Of a stretch of DNA of 64,000 nt, positions 45,005 to 54,048 are shown piece by piece (within the stretch, counting starts at the first letter, position 1; each line of letters opens with the position of its first letter). The stretch spans positions 682,001 to 746,000 of the forward strand of contig NZ_VDEZ01000002.1 in the NCBI RefSeq assembly GCF_017922435.1, read 5' to 3'. Source of the stretch: Thalassospira sp. ER-Se-21-Dark (GTDB lineage: Bacteria; Pseudomonadota; Alphaproteobacteria; Rhodospirillales; Thalassospiraceae). A program made the position numbers and the translations under genes. The notes beneath the pieces were generated by a model that was not told where the DNA came from, ran no database searches, and saw only the letters and a list, made by a program, of their open reading frames with translations.

Positions 45005-45242
45005 AGCCTTTATTATCGAGACGCTTAACCTTGAAGACGTCACAGTCGAAGAAATTGACAGCGAAGAACCGCTTTTTGTCGAGGGGCTTGGACTTGATTC
45101 CATTGATGCGCTCGAACTCGGGGTCGCCATTCAGAAGAAATACGACGTCCGTATTGATGCCAAGAACGAAGATGTCAAAACCCACTTCGCTTCGGTCCGC
45201 AACCTTGCGCTCTTCATCGAACAGTCCGGCAAGGAGGGGTAA
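44979..45242 (+). CDS. Acyl carrier protein (ApeE-like)
   Basis: 87 residues, a four-helix carrier protein. The phosphopantetheine attachment site is Ser 41 in GLGLDSIDALEL. It carries growing polyene intermediates. It overlaps the upstream acyltransferase gene and lies 2 bp before the second ACP gene. Which of the two carriers bears the starter and which the extender cannot be told. Confidence 0.9.
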   Translation: MTALENELKAFIIETLNLEDVTVEEIDSEEPLFVEGLGLDSIDALELGVAIQKKYDVRIDAKNEDVKTHFASVRNLALFIEQSGKEG

Positions 45243-45244
45243 TC

Positions 45245-45493
45245 ATGCATAGCCGTGAAGACGTTTATCAGCAGCTCCACGATTATCTTGTCGATATGTT
45301 CGAAGTCCCGGCCGAGGACATCCAGCCTGATGCCCGCTTGATGGAGGACCTTGATCTCGACAGTATTGACGCGGTTGATCTTATTGTGAAGTTTCAGGAA
45401 ATTACCGGCAAGAAAATCCCTGCGATGGAATTCCGGTCGGTGCGCACGGTCAATGATGTGGTAGAGAAAATTCATGACCTGGTCAGTTCCTAA
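45245..45493 (+). CDS. Acyl carrier protein (ApeF-like)
   Basis: 82 residues, with attachment serine 40 in DLDLDSIDAVDL. Second dedicated carrier of the cluster. The preceding GGAGGGG sequence is a strong ribosome binding site for the ATG at 45245. Its 3' end overlaps the next gene by 20 bp. Confidence 0.9.
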   Translation: MHSREDVYQQLHDYLVDMFEVPAEDIQPDARLMEDLDLDSIDAVDLIVKFQEITGKKIPAMEFRSVRTVNDVVEKIHDLVSS

Positions 45494-46067
45494 ACGGATT
45501 TTGACCATCGTTATTGCCCTGTTGGGTATTGCCTATCCGGTTATCGTCTATTTCGGTTTGGGCGCGGTTTCCCCACGTATTATCCTGATCGCGGCCATCA
45601 TCTTTGTCATTGCACGCGCTGTTATGTTCTTCATCGCCAACAAATATGGTGCGGGACTGATTGTCGGCATTGTTGCTGTCATCCTCGGCGCAGCAGGTTT
45701 TGCCAGCGAGATCTTGGCTTTGCGTTTCTACCCGGTCATTATCAGCGCGACGCTTGCCCTGGTGTTTACGCTGTCGCTGTTCTCTGGAATGCCGATTATT
45801 GAGCGGTTCGCCCGCCTGAAAACACCGGAATTGGATACATTCGGGGTGATTTACACCCGCAGATTGACCAAAGTATGGATCGCGTTTTTTATTGCGAATG
45901 GTCTGGTTGCCTTGTGGACCGCACTTTACGCAACACTTGAAATGTGGACCCTATATAACGGGTTTATTTCATATATTTTGATTGCGGTTTTGTTCGTCGG
46001 GGAATGGCCTGTTCGTCGCATCATCAAAGCCCGCCACCAACATCACATCAATGATCATCGAGTATGA
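45474..46067 (+). CDS. COG4648-type membrane protein of aryl polyene clusters
   Basis: 197 residues with about five to six membrane helices and no enzyme motif. The conserved ends are PKRILTIVIALLGIAYPVIVYF and LFVGEWPVRRIIKARH; members of this family occur almost only in aryl polyene and related clusters by my recollection. It may assist transport or organise the membrane-bound synthase. Overlaps the neighbouring genes on both sides. Confidence 0.78.
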   Translation: MTWSVPKRILTIVIALLGIAYPVIVYFGLGAVSPRIILIAAIIFVIARAVMFFIANKYGAGLIVGIVAVILGAAGFASEILALRFYPVIISATLALVFTLSLFSGMPIIERFARLKTPELDTFGVIYTRRLTKVWIAFFIANGLVALWTALYATLEMWTLYNGFISYILIAVLFVGEWPVRRIIKARHQHHINDHRV

Positions 46068-47746
46068 CCGGATTTTTGACAGCCCTTTACCAGACAGAAA
46101 GCCGCAATAGGCCCCAATGCATTGTTGGTGAACGGCTAATTACGCGCGAAGAGTTGATGAAGGATGCCATCACACTTGCGGCAAGCCTTCCGGGTGAAAA
46201 ACGCATCGCAGTTCACTGTCAATCTGCACATCTGTTCACGATTGCCCTGATGGCAATATGGCAGCGTGGCTCAACGGTAATCCTGCCTGCGACCGACAAA
46301 CCTGCCTATCTCGGTACACTCGAAGATCAGTTTGATCTTTTCCTTGATGACGAAGCAATCGAAGATCTGGTGAAAGCTGGTCAAGCAACCTGTCCTCAGA
46401 AACCAGACCAAACACCGGACCCAGCACGTTGTTTTGCCGTGTTTTTTACATCCGGCAGCACAGGCCTTCCGAAGCCCATCACGAAAACACTTGAACAGAT
46501 TGAGCAAGAAGTCACCATTCAGGACCCGTTATGGTCGCCGATGATTTCAGCAAGCGCGCGGGTTGTCGGGCTGGTTTCACACCAGCATATTTACGGCCTG
46601 ATCTTTCGTGTGATCTGGCCGGTTATGTCTGGCCGGATATTCACCGCTGACCCTGCGCCATTCTGGGAAATGATGCAAGGTGACCTTAAACAGGGGGATG
46701 TCCTGATCACCAGTCCCGCACATCTCAAGAACCTGTATCCGGGTCTGGCCGATATAGCGCGACCATCTCTGATTTTCTCGTCCGGCGGACCGCTTGATTA
46801 CGAACATGCACAAGCGACGCGGGACATGTTCGGGACTTGCCCTATCGAAATATACGGCAGCACGGAAACCGGCGGCATTGCTTATCGACGCCAAACATCT
46901 ACTGAAACCGACTGGACGCCCCTGCCCGGCGTAACACCGCGTCTGAATGATAAGGGATGCCTTGTGGTGCAGGCACCGCATATTGCCAAGGCAGACTGGT
47001 ATCAAACCGAAGACAAAGCAGATATTGACCAAACTTCCGGGAAGTTTCGCTTGCTGGGGCGTGCCGACCGGATTGTAAAGGTTGAAGGAAAACGTGTTTC
47101 ACTGAGTTCGGTGGAACAACATTTGATGGCCTCTGATCTGGTTTCAGAGGCGGTTGTTTTAGTTCCCGACGAGAATGATCGCCGACTTGGTGCGGTTGTT
47201 GTCCTTAGCGATGCGGGCGATGCCCGGCACAAAGAATTGGGCACTTTTCGGATGGGGCGTTTGTTACGCCGGCAGATCGCCGAATTTGAAGAAGACGCCG
47301 CCCTGCCGCAGCGCTGGCGGTTTGTTGACCAGATCCCGACAGACAGCCAGGGCAAGCGCCCGCTTCATCTGTTGCGCGCTGTTTTCACGCAAAGGCCAAC
47401 AGAACCCGATATTCTCGACACTGTTCAAACCGATGATCAGGTCGCCCTCAAATTGAGACTGCGTGAAGACCTGATTTACTTTGCCGGTCATTTCCCGGAC
47501 ATGCCAATTTTACCTGGCGTTACCCAACTGCATTGGGCAACGTCCTATGCGTCATCCATGTTCGGAACGCCTGAAACAACCTCTGAAGTTTCACAGCTTA
47601 AGTTCCGAAAACCGATCCTCCCGGGTCATGTTGTGAACTTGGAAATGCGCCTTGACGCAAATCGTCAGAAAGTAAAATTCCGTTACTTCTCGGACAGTGA
47701 TGGCAATCTGAGTTCAGGCATATTGAAGTATGGTGACGCTGCATGA
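46064..47746 (+). CDS. Fused acyl-AMP ligase and FabZ-like dehydratase (ApeH-ApeI fusion)
   Basis: 560 residues in two parts. Residues 1 to about 440 form an ANL-type adenylating enzyme: P-loop FFTSGSTGLPKPITKT near 126-141, YGSTETGGIAYR near 265, and LLGRADRIVKVEGKRVSL at the hinge. Residues 450-560 form a hotdog dehydratase with YFAGHFPDMPILPGVTQLHW (His 476 is the expected catalytic residue). The ligase would load the aromatic starter acid onto an ACP, and the dehydratase would make double bonds during elongation. In the clusters I know these are two proteins (ApeH, ApeI); here no stop or frame change separates them. Confidence 0.82.
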   Translation: MTGFLTALYQTESRNRPQCIVGERLITREELMKDAITLAASLPGEKRIAVHCQSAHLFTIALMAIWQRGSTVILPATDKPAYLGTLEDQFDLFLDDEAIEDLVKAGQATCPQKPDQTPDPARCFAVFFTSGSTGLPKPITKTLEQIEQEVTIQDPLWSPMISASARVVGLVSHQHIYGLIFRVIWPVMSGRIFTADPAPFWEMMQGDLKQGDVLITSPAHLKNLYPGLADIARPSLIFSSGGPLDYEHAQATRDMFGTCPIEIYGSTETGGIAYRRQTSTETDWTPLPGVTPRLNDKGCLVVQAPHIAKADWYQTEDKADIDQTSGKFRLLGRADRIVKVEGKRVSLSSVEQHLMASDLVSEAVVLVPDENDRRLGAVVVLSDAGDARHKELGTFRMGRLLRRQIAEFEEDAALPQRWRFVDQIPTDSQGKRPLHLLRAVFTQRPTEPDILDTVQTDDQVALKLRLREDLIYFAGHFPDMPILPGVTQLHWATSYASSMFGTPETTSEVSQLKFRKPILPGHVVNLEMRLDANRQKVKFRYFSDSDGNLSSGILKYGDAA

Positions 47747-49428
47747 AACTTTGTGCCATCGTCCCCACCCATAACCATAGTGCCACGCTGGAAAGTGTCG
47801 TAACGCGCATTCGTGACCACGATATCCCGGTCTTTATCATCGATGATGGTTCAGACACCGAAACCCGCAACACCGTAAGCAGGTTACATGCACCTGATAG
47901 CGGTATTTTCTGCCAACGGCTTGATGAAAATGCCGGTAAAGGCGTTGCCGTGATGACGGGCATGGCCGCGGCCAAGCGTCATGGTTTCAGCCATGCCTTT
48001 CAGATTGATGCTGATGGTCAGCATGACCTTGATCGCATCGATGATATGGTCAAACTTGCGCAACAATCGCCCGGAGCCCTTGTTACCGGACTTCCGATAT
48101 ATGATGATAGCATCCCCACCGGGCGCAAGATCGGCCGCTGGGTGACCCATGTCTGGGTGTGGATTGAAACACTGTCGCTTCAGATCCGCGACAGCATGTG
48201 CGGGTTTCGCATCTATCCCATTGGCCCTAGCCTTGATATCTGGAAACACCATGGCATCGGCCACAGGATGGACTTCGACACTGAGATCATGGTTCGCCTT
48301 TTCTGGCAGGGCGTACCCGTAATCCATATGCCCATCAAGGTCACCTACCCGGTTGGAAATACGTCGAACTTTCGCATGTGGCGCGATAACGTTCTGATCA
48401 GTTGGATGCATACCCGACTGGTGTGCGGCATGCTTGCACGGCTTCCATGCTTCGTTGCCAAGGGCGGAAAGTTTGCGTCATCCACAAACGCAGACAGTGG
48501 GAGCCATTGGTCTGAAATCGATGAACGCGGCATTTATTGGGGCATGCGTTTTCTGGGACAGGTTTATCGTTTTGGTGGGCGAAAGCTCTGTCTGGCAGTG
48601 ATGTCGCCGATTATTGCCTATTTCTTCGTGACTGGGCGCACGGCACGGGCCGCATCGCAAGACTTCCTAGAACGCGTAGCAAAGCATAATGGCGATCCCA
48701 AGCCGACTTGGCGTGACAGCTTTGGCCATTTCATGAAGTTCGGGGAATCTGCCCTTGATAAAATCGCTGCCTGGTGCGGCGAAATGAACATCGATGATCT
48801 TGACCTGCCCGAAGATGCGGACAGTTTGTTTTCCTATATTCCCCGGGATCAGGCGGTAATCCTCTTTGTCTCGCACTTTGGCAATATCGAGCTCGTTCGT
48901 GCCATCGCCAGCCGCGATCGTAACTTTCGGGTCAATGTGCTGCTTCATCAGAAAAACGCTGCCCGGTTCGGCCGCGTGCTTCAACAGCTTGCCCCGGAAA
49001 GTCAGGTCGACCTGATCGAGGTTACCGATATCGGCCCGGATACCGCGATGCTTCTTCGTGAAAAGGCGGAACGTGGTGAATGGATTGTGATTGCTGCTGA
49101 CCGTGTGGCTATCGGCGCCCGGGATAAAACGGTTTCTGTACCCTTTATCGGCCAGAATGCCCCATTTCCGCAGGGGCCATTTATCCTTGCCCACCTTCTG
49201 CAGTGCCCGGTCTACATGGTCGCGGCCTGGCGAGATGGCAAACGTTTCAACATTTCTTGGGAAAAACTGGCTGAGCGCATAGACTTGCCGCGCAAGACAC
49301 GCACAGCCACAATCACGAAATATGCAAAAACTTATGCAAGCTGGCTGGAAAAGCTTGTTGTGAAACAACCGCTGCAATGGTTCAATTTTTACGATTTCTG
49401 GGCAGACAAGAAGGATAAAAATGAATAA
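47743..49428 (+). CDS. Glycosyltransferase family 2 / LpxL-like acyltransferase fusion (ApeJ-like)
   Basis: 561 residues. The N-terminal GT-A domain (about 1-235) starts CAIVPTHNHSATLESVV and holds DADGQHDLDRIDDM. A membrane segment follows near 280. The C-terminal LPLAT domain (about 310-555) resembles lipid A late acyltransferases, with the HX4E-type motif SHFGNIELVRA near residue 379 and AADRVAIGARDKTVSVPF. Together the domains suggest attachment of sugar and acyl groups when the polyene is placed on a membrane lipid carrier. Overlaps the previous gene by 4 bp. Confidence 0.8.
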   Translation: MKLCAIVPTHNHSATLESVVTRIRDHDIPVFIIDDGSDTETRNTVSRLHAPDSGIFCQRLDENAGKGVAVMTGMAAAKRHGFSHAFQIDADGQHDLDRIDDMVKLAQQSPGALVTGLPIYDDSIPTGRKIGRWVTHVWVWIETLSLQIRDSMCGFRIYPIGPSLDIWKHHGIGHRMDFDTEIMVRLFWQGVPVIHMPIKVTYPVGNTSNFRMWRDNVLISWMHTRLVCGMLARLPCFVAKGGKFASSTNADSGSHWSEIDERGIYWGMRFLGQVYRFGGRKLCLAVMSPIIAYFFVTGRTARAASQDFLERVAKHNGDPKPTWRDSFGHFMKFGESALDKIAAWCGEMNIDDLDLPEDADSLFSYIPRDQAVILFVSHFGNIELVRAIASRDRNFRVNVLLHQKNAARFGRVLQQLAPESQVDLIEVTDIGPDTAMLLREKAERGEWIVIAADRVAIGARDKTVSVPFIGQNAPFPQGPFILAHLLQCPVYMVAAWRDGKRFNISWEKLAERIDLPRKTRTATITKYAKTYASWLEKLVVKQPLQWFNFYDFWADKKDKNE

Positions 49429-49467
49429 CCACCAGGAAAACGCCAGATGTTGCAATGAGGGCGTTTG

Positions 49468-49875
49468 ATGATCAGCGCATCAGTCACAGAAATCGTACAG
49501 TTTTATCATCTCGACCCGATGAATGTGGTCTGGCACGGCAACTACGTTCAGTTCTTCGAGAATGCCCGTTGTGCCCTGCTCGATAAGATTGACTATAATT
49601 ACCCGCAGATGGATGAGTCCGGCTTTGTCTGGCCAATCGTCGATATGCGCGTCAAATATGTTGCCCCCTGTCGCTTTGGTCAGGAAATCACGATCACGGC
49701 AACCCTACGGGAATACGAAAACCGCCTGAAGATCGACTATCTGGTTACGGATGCGAAAACGGGCCAAAAACTAACCAAGGGATTTACCATTCAGGTCGCG
49801 GTTGAAAAAGACAGCGGCGAAATGCTGTATCGCAGCCCGGATTTCTTCATCGAAAAGATGGAGACCCTCCTGTGA
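49468..49875 (+). CDS. 4HBT-type acyl thioesterase (ApeK-like)
   Basis: 135 residues of the YbgC/4-hydroxybenzoyl-CoA thioesterase hotdog type. The catalytic segment is FYHLDPMNVVWHGNYVQFFE, with Asp in LDPMNVVWHGNY as the expected nucleophile or base. It would release misprimed or finished acyl groups from the ACP. The ATG at 49468 follows GAGGG; a TTG codon at 49465 directly before it is less likely. The 39-bp gap upstream is the only real break in the operon core. Confidence 0.85.
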   Translation: MISASVTEIVQFYHLDPMNVVWHGNYVQFFENARCALLDKIDYNYPQMDESGFVWPIVDMRVKYVAPCRFGQEITITATLREYENRLKIDYLVTDAKTGQKLTKGFTIQVAVEKDSGEMLYRSPDFFIEKMETLL

Positions 49876-50510
49876 CCCGCCGTTTTCTTGTTCTGATCAA
49901 ACTGTGTGCAATCGTCATTGTCGGTCTGTCGGCAGGACAGCGGGCATTGCACGCGGAGACAGCCAAGCCCACCCCACTTGATGAGAACGAGTACCTTCAC
50001 GGCAAGTTTGAGCTTGCCCGTCATCTGGACGGATTTGAAAAACCACTGCTTTCGCGTGGTGAATTTGTTATATCGCCTCAAAATGGTTTGATCTGGAAAA
50101 CAACTTTCCCGTTTCCCGGAATAACCGTCCTTGAGGGTGATGGAATTTTTACGATTACCCCAAATGGTGATCGAAATGCCATGGCAAGCGGGTCAGAGAC
50201 AAGACAGTTCGTCAGCATGATATCTTCGGTTTTGTCAGGTAATTGGGAAACCTTGCAAAGCCAGTTTAATATTGCCGAAAACACCAAAAAATCAAATACA
50301 TGGGAAGCCATCCTAACGCCGAAAACTAACGGTGCTGTCGCGACCCAGGTGAACCGGATCGCGGCGTCAGGCGATATCTTTGTGAAAACGGTGACGATCG
50401 AAAAACCATCGTCAGATCAGGATGTCATTACGTTTGATGATCAGGTGGTCGGAATGCTTCCTCTTCCCCCTGAATTCGCCAAACTCTTTACAGACGGGAT
50501 ACCCGAATAA
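49872..50510 (+). CDS. LolA-like outer-membrane lipoprotein carrier (ApeL-like)
   Basis: 212 residues with an N-terminal signal sequence (residues 1-26, ending ALHAE) and a LolA-type half-barrel fold suggested by GKFELARHLDGFEKPLLSRG, read with NGLIWKTTFPFPG and PNGDRNAM. In aryl polyene clusters it is thought to carry the lipid-linked pigment across the periplasm. The GTG start overlaps the thioesterase stop by 4 bp, and its end overlaps the exporter start by 1 bp. Confidence 0.78.
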   Translation: MTRRFLVLIKLCAIVIVGLSAGQRALHAETAKPTPLDENEYLHGKFELARHLDGFEKPLLSRGEFVISPQNGLIWKTTFPFPGITVLEGDGIFTITPNGDRNAMASGSETRQFVSMISSVLSGNWETLQSQFNIAENTKKSNTWEAILTPKTNGAVATQVNRIAASGDIFVKTVTIEKPSSDQDVITFDDQVVGMLPLPPEFAKLFTDGIPE

Positions 50511-52813
50511 TGCGCAGCGCATTCATTTGGATCATTTGTCTCGTCGTGATGGCCAGCTTCACTGTCTGGCAGCTTGCGACAGACCGGACCCAATTGGATG
50601 CTGACTTTCTGTCATTGATTGGTCAGGAACAGGAACGCAATCAGGATGGCATCAGCGATATTGATGTGGTACGCGCCCTGCTAAGGGAAAATGGTCGACA
50701 GGCGATTTTGATGCTGTCGCACACTGACCGGGATCAGCTGACATCCCTTGCCGAAAAGCTCAAAACAGAAATCTCGCAAATCGAGGGAACCGAAAACGTC
50801 ACGCTGCCCGGACAAAACACCGGACGCCTTGAAGACGTGCGCAGCCTCTATGGCCCCTATGCCAGCGGGTTGCTGTCTGACAACGACCGGACTGCACTTG
50901 CCAACGGGCAAGCAGATCTGCTGTATCAACGTACACTTCAACAGCTCTATTCGCCTGCATCATCCTTTACCAGCACGACACTAAAACAGGATCCGTTCCT
51001 GCTGATGCCGGAATTTCTGACTGGGTTGGCGACAAAACTCGGCCCCGGGAATGATATCGTCACCAAAAATGATCGCGTTCATCTTCCGTTGATGGTCTCG
51101 CTGCAAAGTGACCAGTCTGGCAGCCACGCTCAAAAATGGGTTGATGAGATCAATCGGATTATCAGCGACGCGCACCGAAACGCCCCCGAACTTACGATCG
51201 TTAAAACCGGTCAGATATTCTTCGCCGTGAACGAAGCCGCCACGGCCAAAAGTGACGTTCAAACCATTGCTTTGATTGCGACACTTGGGATCGCAATCAT
51301 GATCGGCTTGACCTTCTTTTCGCCGTTACCGCTTATCGGCGCGATTGTGGTTGTCGGAAGTGGCCTGATTGCGGGTGCCACAGCCCTGACGGCATTTTTC
51401 GGCACCATTCATGCAATTGCCTTGGTCTTCGGCGCGACAATGATCGGAATCTCAATTGACTATGCCCTGCATTTTCTCGTGGTGCCGACGGGTAAAGCGG
51501 GGTCCGATGATCGTTTTAACGCAATCCGAGGCGGCCTTGGTTTGGGGCTTTTAACCTCGGTGATCGGCTTTATCGCGCTGGCACTGAGCCCCACCAGTTT
51601 GTTGCTGCAAATCGCCATCTATTCGATTGCCGGACTGCTTTCGGCCTATTGTTCAGTGAAATTCCTTCTGCCGCTTTTCCCGGCTCGTGAAGTTCGGACT
51701 AACTCGCCGATAACGGTCATACACAACAACCTTATGGTCGCATTGTCCTACCTTGTTGTTTCAGCACGGCTGAGATTGATTGTGGCCGTCCTCCTGATCG
51801 CCGCCCTCCCAGTTACGGCCTATCTCGTTCCCGGACATGATGACATACGCGCACTTGGCCAAAGCAATCCGACCCTGGTTTCAGACGCCCGGACCATATC
51901 AGAAACCCTTGGCTTGGGCGGAAGTCCGGCCTTTATCCGGATTGACGGTGACAACGCGCAGAAACGTCTTGAGACATCCGAGGCAGTTCGCCAAATCATC
52001 TCGCCGTTGATCGCCGAAGGGAAAATTCAGGGCGCTATCGCATTATCAGATGTTGTCCCCTCCATTGCGCGCCAGAAAGCCAACCGAGAACTGGTTCGGG
52101 ACAACCTATACCTGCCATTCGCCCCGGCATTGACTGAAGTTCTGCAAATTTCCATCAACACCCCGGATTTGGACACGCCGTACCTTAGTCCGGATAAGGT
52201 AGGCAAGACCTTGCCTGAGGTGACAAGTCTTCAAGCTGGCGCATCCGATATCATCCGGCTCCGAGGTGTTTCAGATGGCGCTGCAGTCGCCACGGTTCTT
52301 GAGCCTTTTGAGGAATCCCGCCTGATCAGCCCGACGGAAACGATCAGCGCTCAATTCGCGGACTACCGCTATTGGGCCTATGTCGCACTTGGCTCGGTTC
52401 TGCTGATTGCGCTGTTTCTTGCCTCGCTGCGCTATGGCGTTCAAAAAGGTATCCGTATTTTTTCCGCCCCTGCCGGCGCGATCTTGTTTGCGCTCCTTGG
52501 CGGGACTGTGTTGGGTGTTTCGATCAGTTTCTTTACAACAATGGCGATGTTCCTCGTCTTTGCGATTGGCGCGGATTACGTGCTTTTCCTCAGTGAAGGA
52601 AGTGACGGAGAATACACATCAAATACCCAGCTTGCGGTCTTTCTGTCGCTGATTAGCAGCGTTCTTGCATTCGGCCTTTTGGCGACCAGTTCAGTCCCGT
52701 TGGTTAGCGATATCGGCACTGTGATAGCAATCGGATTGGTTGGCGCCTGGTTCCTTGCCTTCTGGATGACAGCACCAACCAAGTTCACGACAACAACAGG
52801 ACGGGCAAATTGA
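50510..52813 (+). CDS. MMPL/RND-family exporter (ApeM-like)
   Basis: 767 residues. One N-terminal membrane helix, a large periplasmic domain to about residue 245, a bundle of five to six helices (TIALIATLGIAIMIGLTFFS to near 420), a second periplasmic domain (about 440-620) and a second bundle to the C-terminus. This is the two-fold repeat of RND/MMPL lipid exporters. GATMIGISIDYALHFLV and FAIGADYVLFLSEG hold the acidic residues expected for proton coupling. Role: removal of the pigment lipid from the inner membrane together with the LolA-like protein. Confidence 0.85.
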   Translation: MRSAFIWIICLVVMASFTVWQLATDRTQLDADFLSLIGQEQERNQDGISDIDVVRALLRENGRQAILMLSHTDRDQLTSLAEKLKTEISQIEGTENVTLPGQNTGRLEDVRSLYGPYASGLLSDNDRTALANGQADLLYQRTLQQLYSPASSFTSTTLKQDPFLLMPEFLTGLATKLGPGNDIVTKNDRVHLPLMVSLQSDQSGSHAQKWVDEINRIISDAHRNAPELTIVKTGQIFFAVNEAATAKSDVQTIALIATLGIAIMIGLTFFSPLPLIGAIVVVGSGLIAGATALTAFFGTIHAIALVFGATMIGISIDYALHFLVVPTGKAGSDDRFNAIRGGLGLGLLTSVIGFIALALSPTSLLLQIAIYSIAGLLSAYCSVKFLLPLFPAREVRTNSPITVIHNNLMVALSYLVVSARLRLIVAVLLIAALPVTAYLVPGHDDIRALGQSNPTLVSDARTISETLGLGGSPAFIRIDGDNAQKRLETSEAVRQIISPLIAEGKIQGAIALSDVVPSIARQKANRELVRDNLYLPFAPALTEVLQISINTPDLDTPYLSPDKVGKTLPEVTSLQAGASDIIRLRGVSDGAAVATVLEPFEESRLISPTETISAQFADYRYWAYVALGSVLLIALFLASLRYGVQKGIRIFSAPAGAILFALLGGTVLGVSISFFTTMAMFLVFAIGADYVLFLSEGSDGEYTSNTQLAVFLSLISSVLAFGLLATSSVPLVSDIGTVIAIGLVGAWFLAFWMTAPTKFTTTTGRAN

Positions 52814-54048
52814 GACAGGATTGCGATATCGCCGTCATTGGCGCCGGTCCCGCTGGCAGTACAGTGGCCAAACTGCTTCACGATGCAGGACTTCATGTCA
52901 CAGTGCTTGAGGCACAGGAATTTCCACGCTTCGTCATCGGCGAGAGTCTGCTGCCCAATTGCATGAATGTGCTTGAACGTGCCGGTTTCGTGCCCGCCCT
53001 TGAAAAAGCAGGTTTCCAGCACAAAAACGGCGCTGTCTTTGAGTGCGGCAAAAAACATCACACTATTGATTTCCGCCAGAATTTCGAGACCACTGGATGG
53101 GGGACAACCTATCAGGTAAAGCGTGCCGAATTTGATCATATCCTTGCCAACGAGGCCGCACGCGCCGGTGTTGACCTTCGATTTGGTCATACGGTCACAG
53201 CAGTACAGACGTCAGATGGCGATTGTCTCATCACCTATCAGGATAAAGCGGGCGCAACATCCCAATTGCGGGCTGGTTTTATTGTCGACGCCAGCGGCTA
53301 TGGCCGTGTTTTACCAAAGCTTCTGGGACTTGCCCGTGCACCGCAATCAATTGCCCGGCGTGCATTGTTTACACATGTAAACGACCGCATTGACAACCCT
53401 GGCTATGACCGTGACAAAATCCTGATCACTGTTCATCCCGATCGTCGCGATATCTGGTATTGGCTGATTCCGTTTTCAGATGGCACCGCATCCGTTGGGG
53501 TTATTTATCCGGATGGTGACCCTCAATTTGCCGGTATGGGTGAACAGGATATCTTTGACCGGTTGATATCTGAAACCCGTCTTGGTCATTTGCTGGCCAA
53601 TGCGAAACAAACCCGACAATTGCAATCAATCGCCGGCTACAGTGCGGAATCTGAAAAGCTGTGCGGCGATGGGTATGTATTGCTTGGCAATGCTGCCGGT
53701 TTCCTTGATCCGGTATTCTCGTCAGGTGTTACAATTGCCCTTCATTCCGCTGAATTGGCCGCGGATATGTTGATCGCGCGCCATCAGGGACGCACGGACA
53801 TCGACTGGGAAACGGGCTTTGCCACGCCATTGATCAAAGGCGTGGAAACCTTCAGATCGTATGTCGATGCATGGTATGACGGCCGCTTGCAGACAATTAT
53901 TTTTGAACAACCAGATGATGATTCCCAACTGAAACGTATGGTCGTTTCCATCCTGGCAGGTTATGCATGGAACATGGAAAATCCGCTGGTTGCCAAAACC
54001 GACCGTTATCTTGAGATGTTGCACGACCTATGCACTCCCGCATCCTGA
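52810..54048 (+). CDS. FAD-dependent oxidoreductase, halogenase-like
   Basis: 412 residues of the flavoprotein monooxygenase/halogenase superfamily. The FAD motif is DIAVIGAGPAGSTVAKLL at the N-terminus, followed by PRFVIGESLLPNC. The motif WYWLIP (residues 216-221) fits the WxWxIP fingerprint of flavin-dependent halogenases. DGYVLLGNAAGFLDPVFSSG is the second FAD-binding motif. Such genes are usual in aryl polyene clusters, and xanthomonadins are brominated, so halogenation or hydroxylation of the aryl head are both possible. TTG start overlapping the exporter stop by 4 bp. Confidence 0.78.
   Translation: MRQDCDIAVIGAGPAGSTVAKLLHDAGLHVTVLEAQEFPRFVIGESLLPNCMNVLERAGFVPALEKAGFQHKNGAVFECGKKHHTIDFRQNFETTGWGTTYQVKRAEFDHILANEAARAGVDLRFGHTVTAVQTSDGDCLITYQDKAGATSQLRAGFIVDASGYGRVLPKLLGLARAPQSIARRALFTHVNDRIDNPGYDRDKILITVHPDRRDIWYWLIPFSDGTASVGVIYPDGDPQFAGMGEQDIFDRLISETRLGHLLANAKQTRQLQSIAGYSAESEKLCGDGYVLLGNAAGFLDPVFSSGVTIALHSAELAADMLIARHQGRTDIDWETGFATPLIKGVETFRSYVDAWYDGRLQTIIFEQPDDDSQLKRMVVSILAGYAWNMENPLVAKTDRYLEMLHDLCTPAS

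Noticed and set aside
49429-49467. Remnant of an ammonia-lyase gene between the GT fusion and the thioesterase
   Set aside because: The gap is only 39 bp and contains no recognisable lyase codons, so no decayed gene can be claimed.
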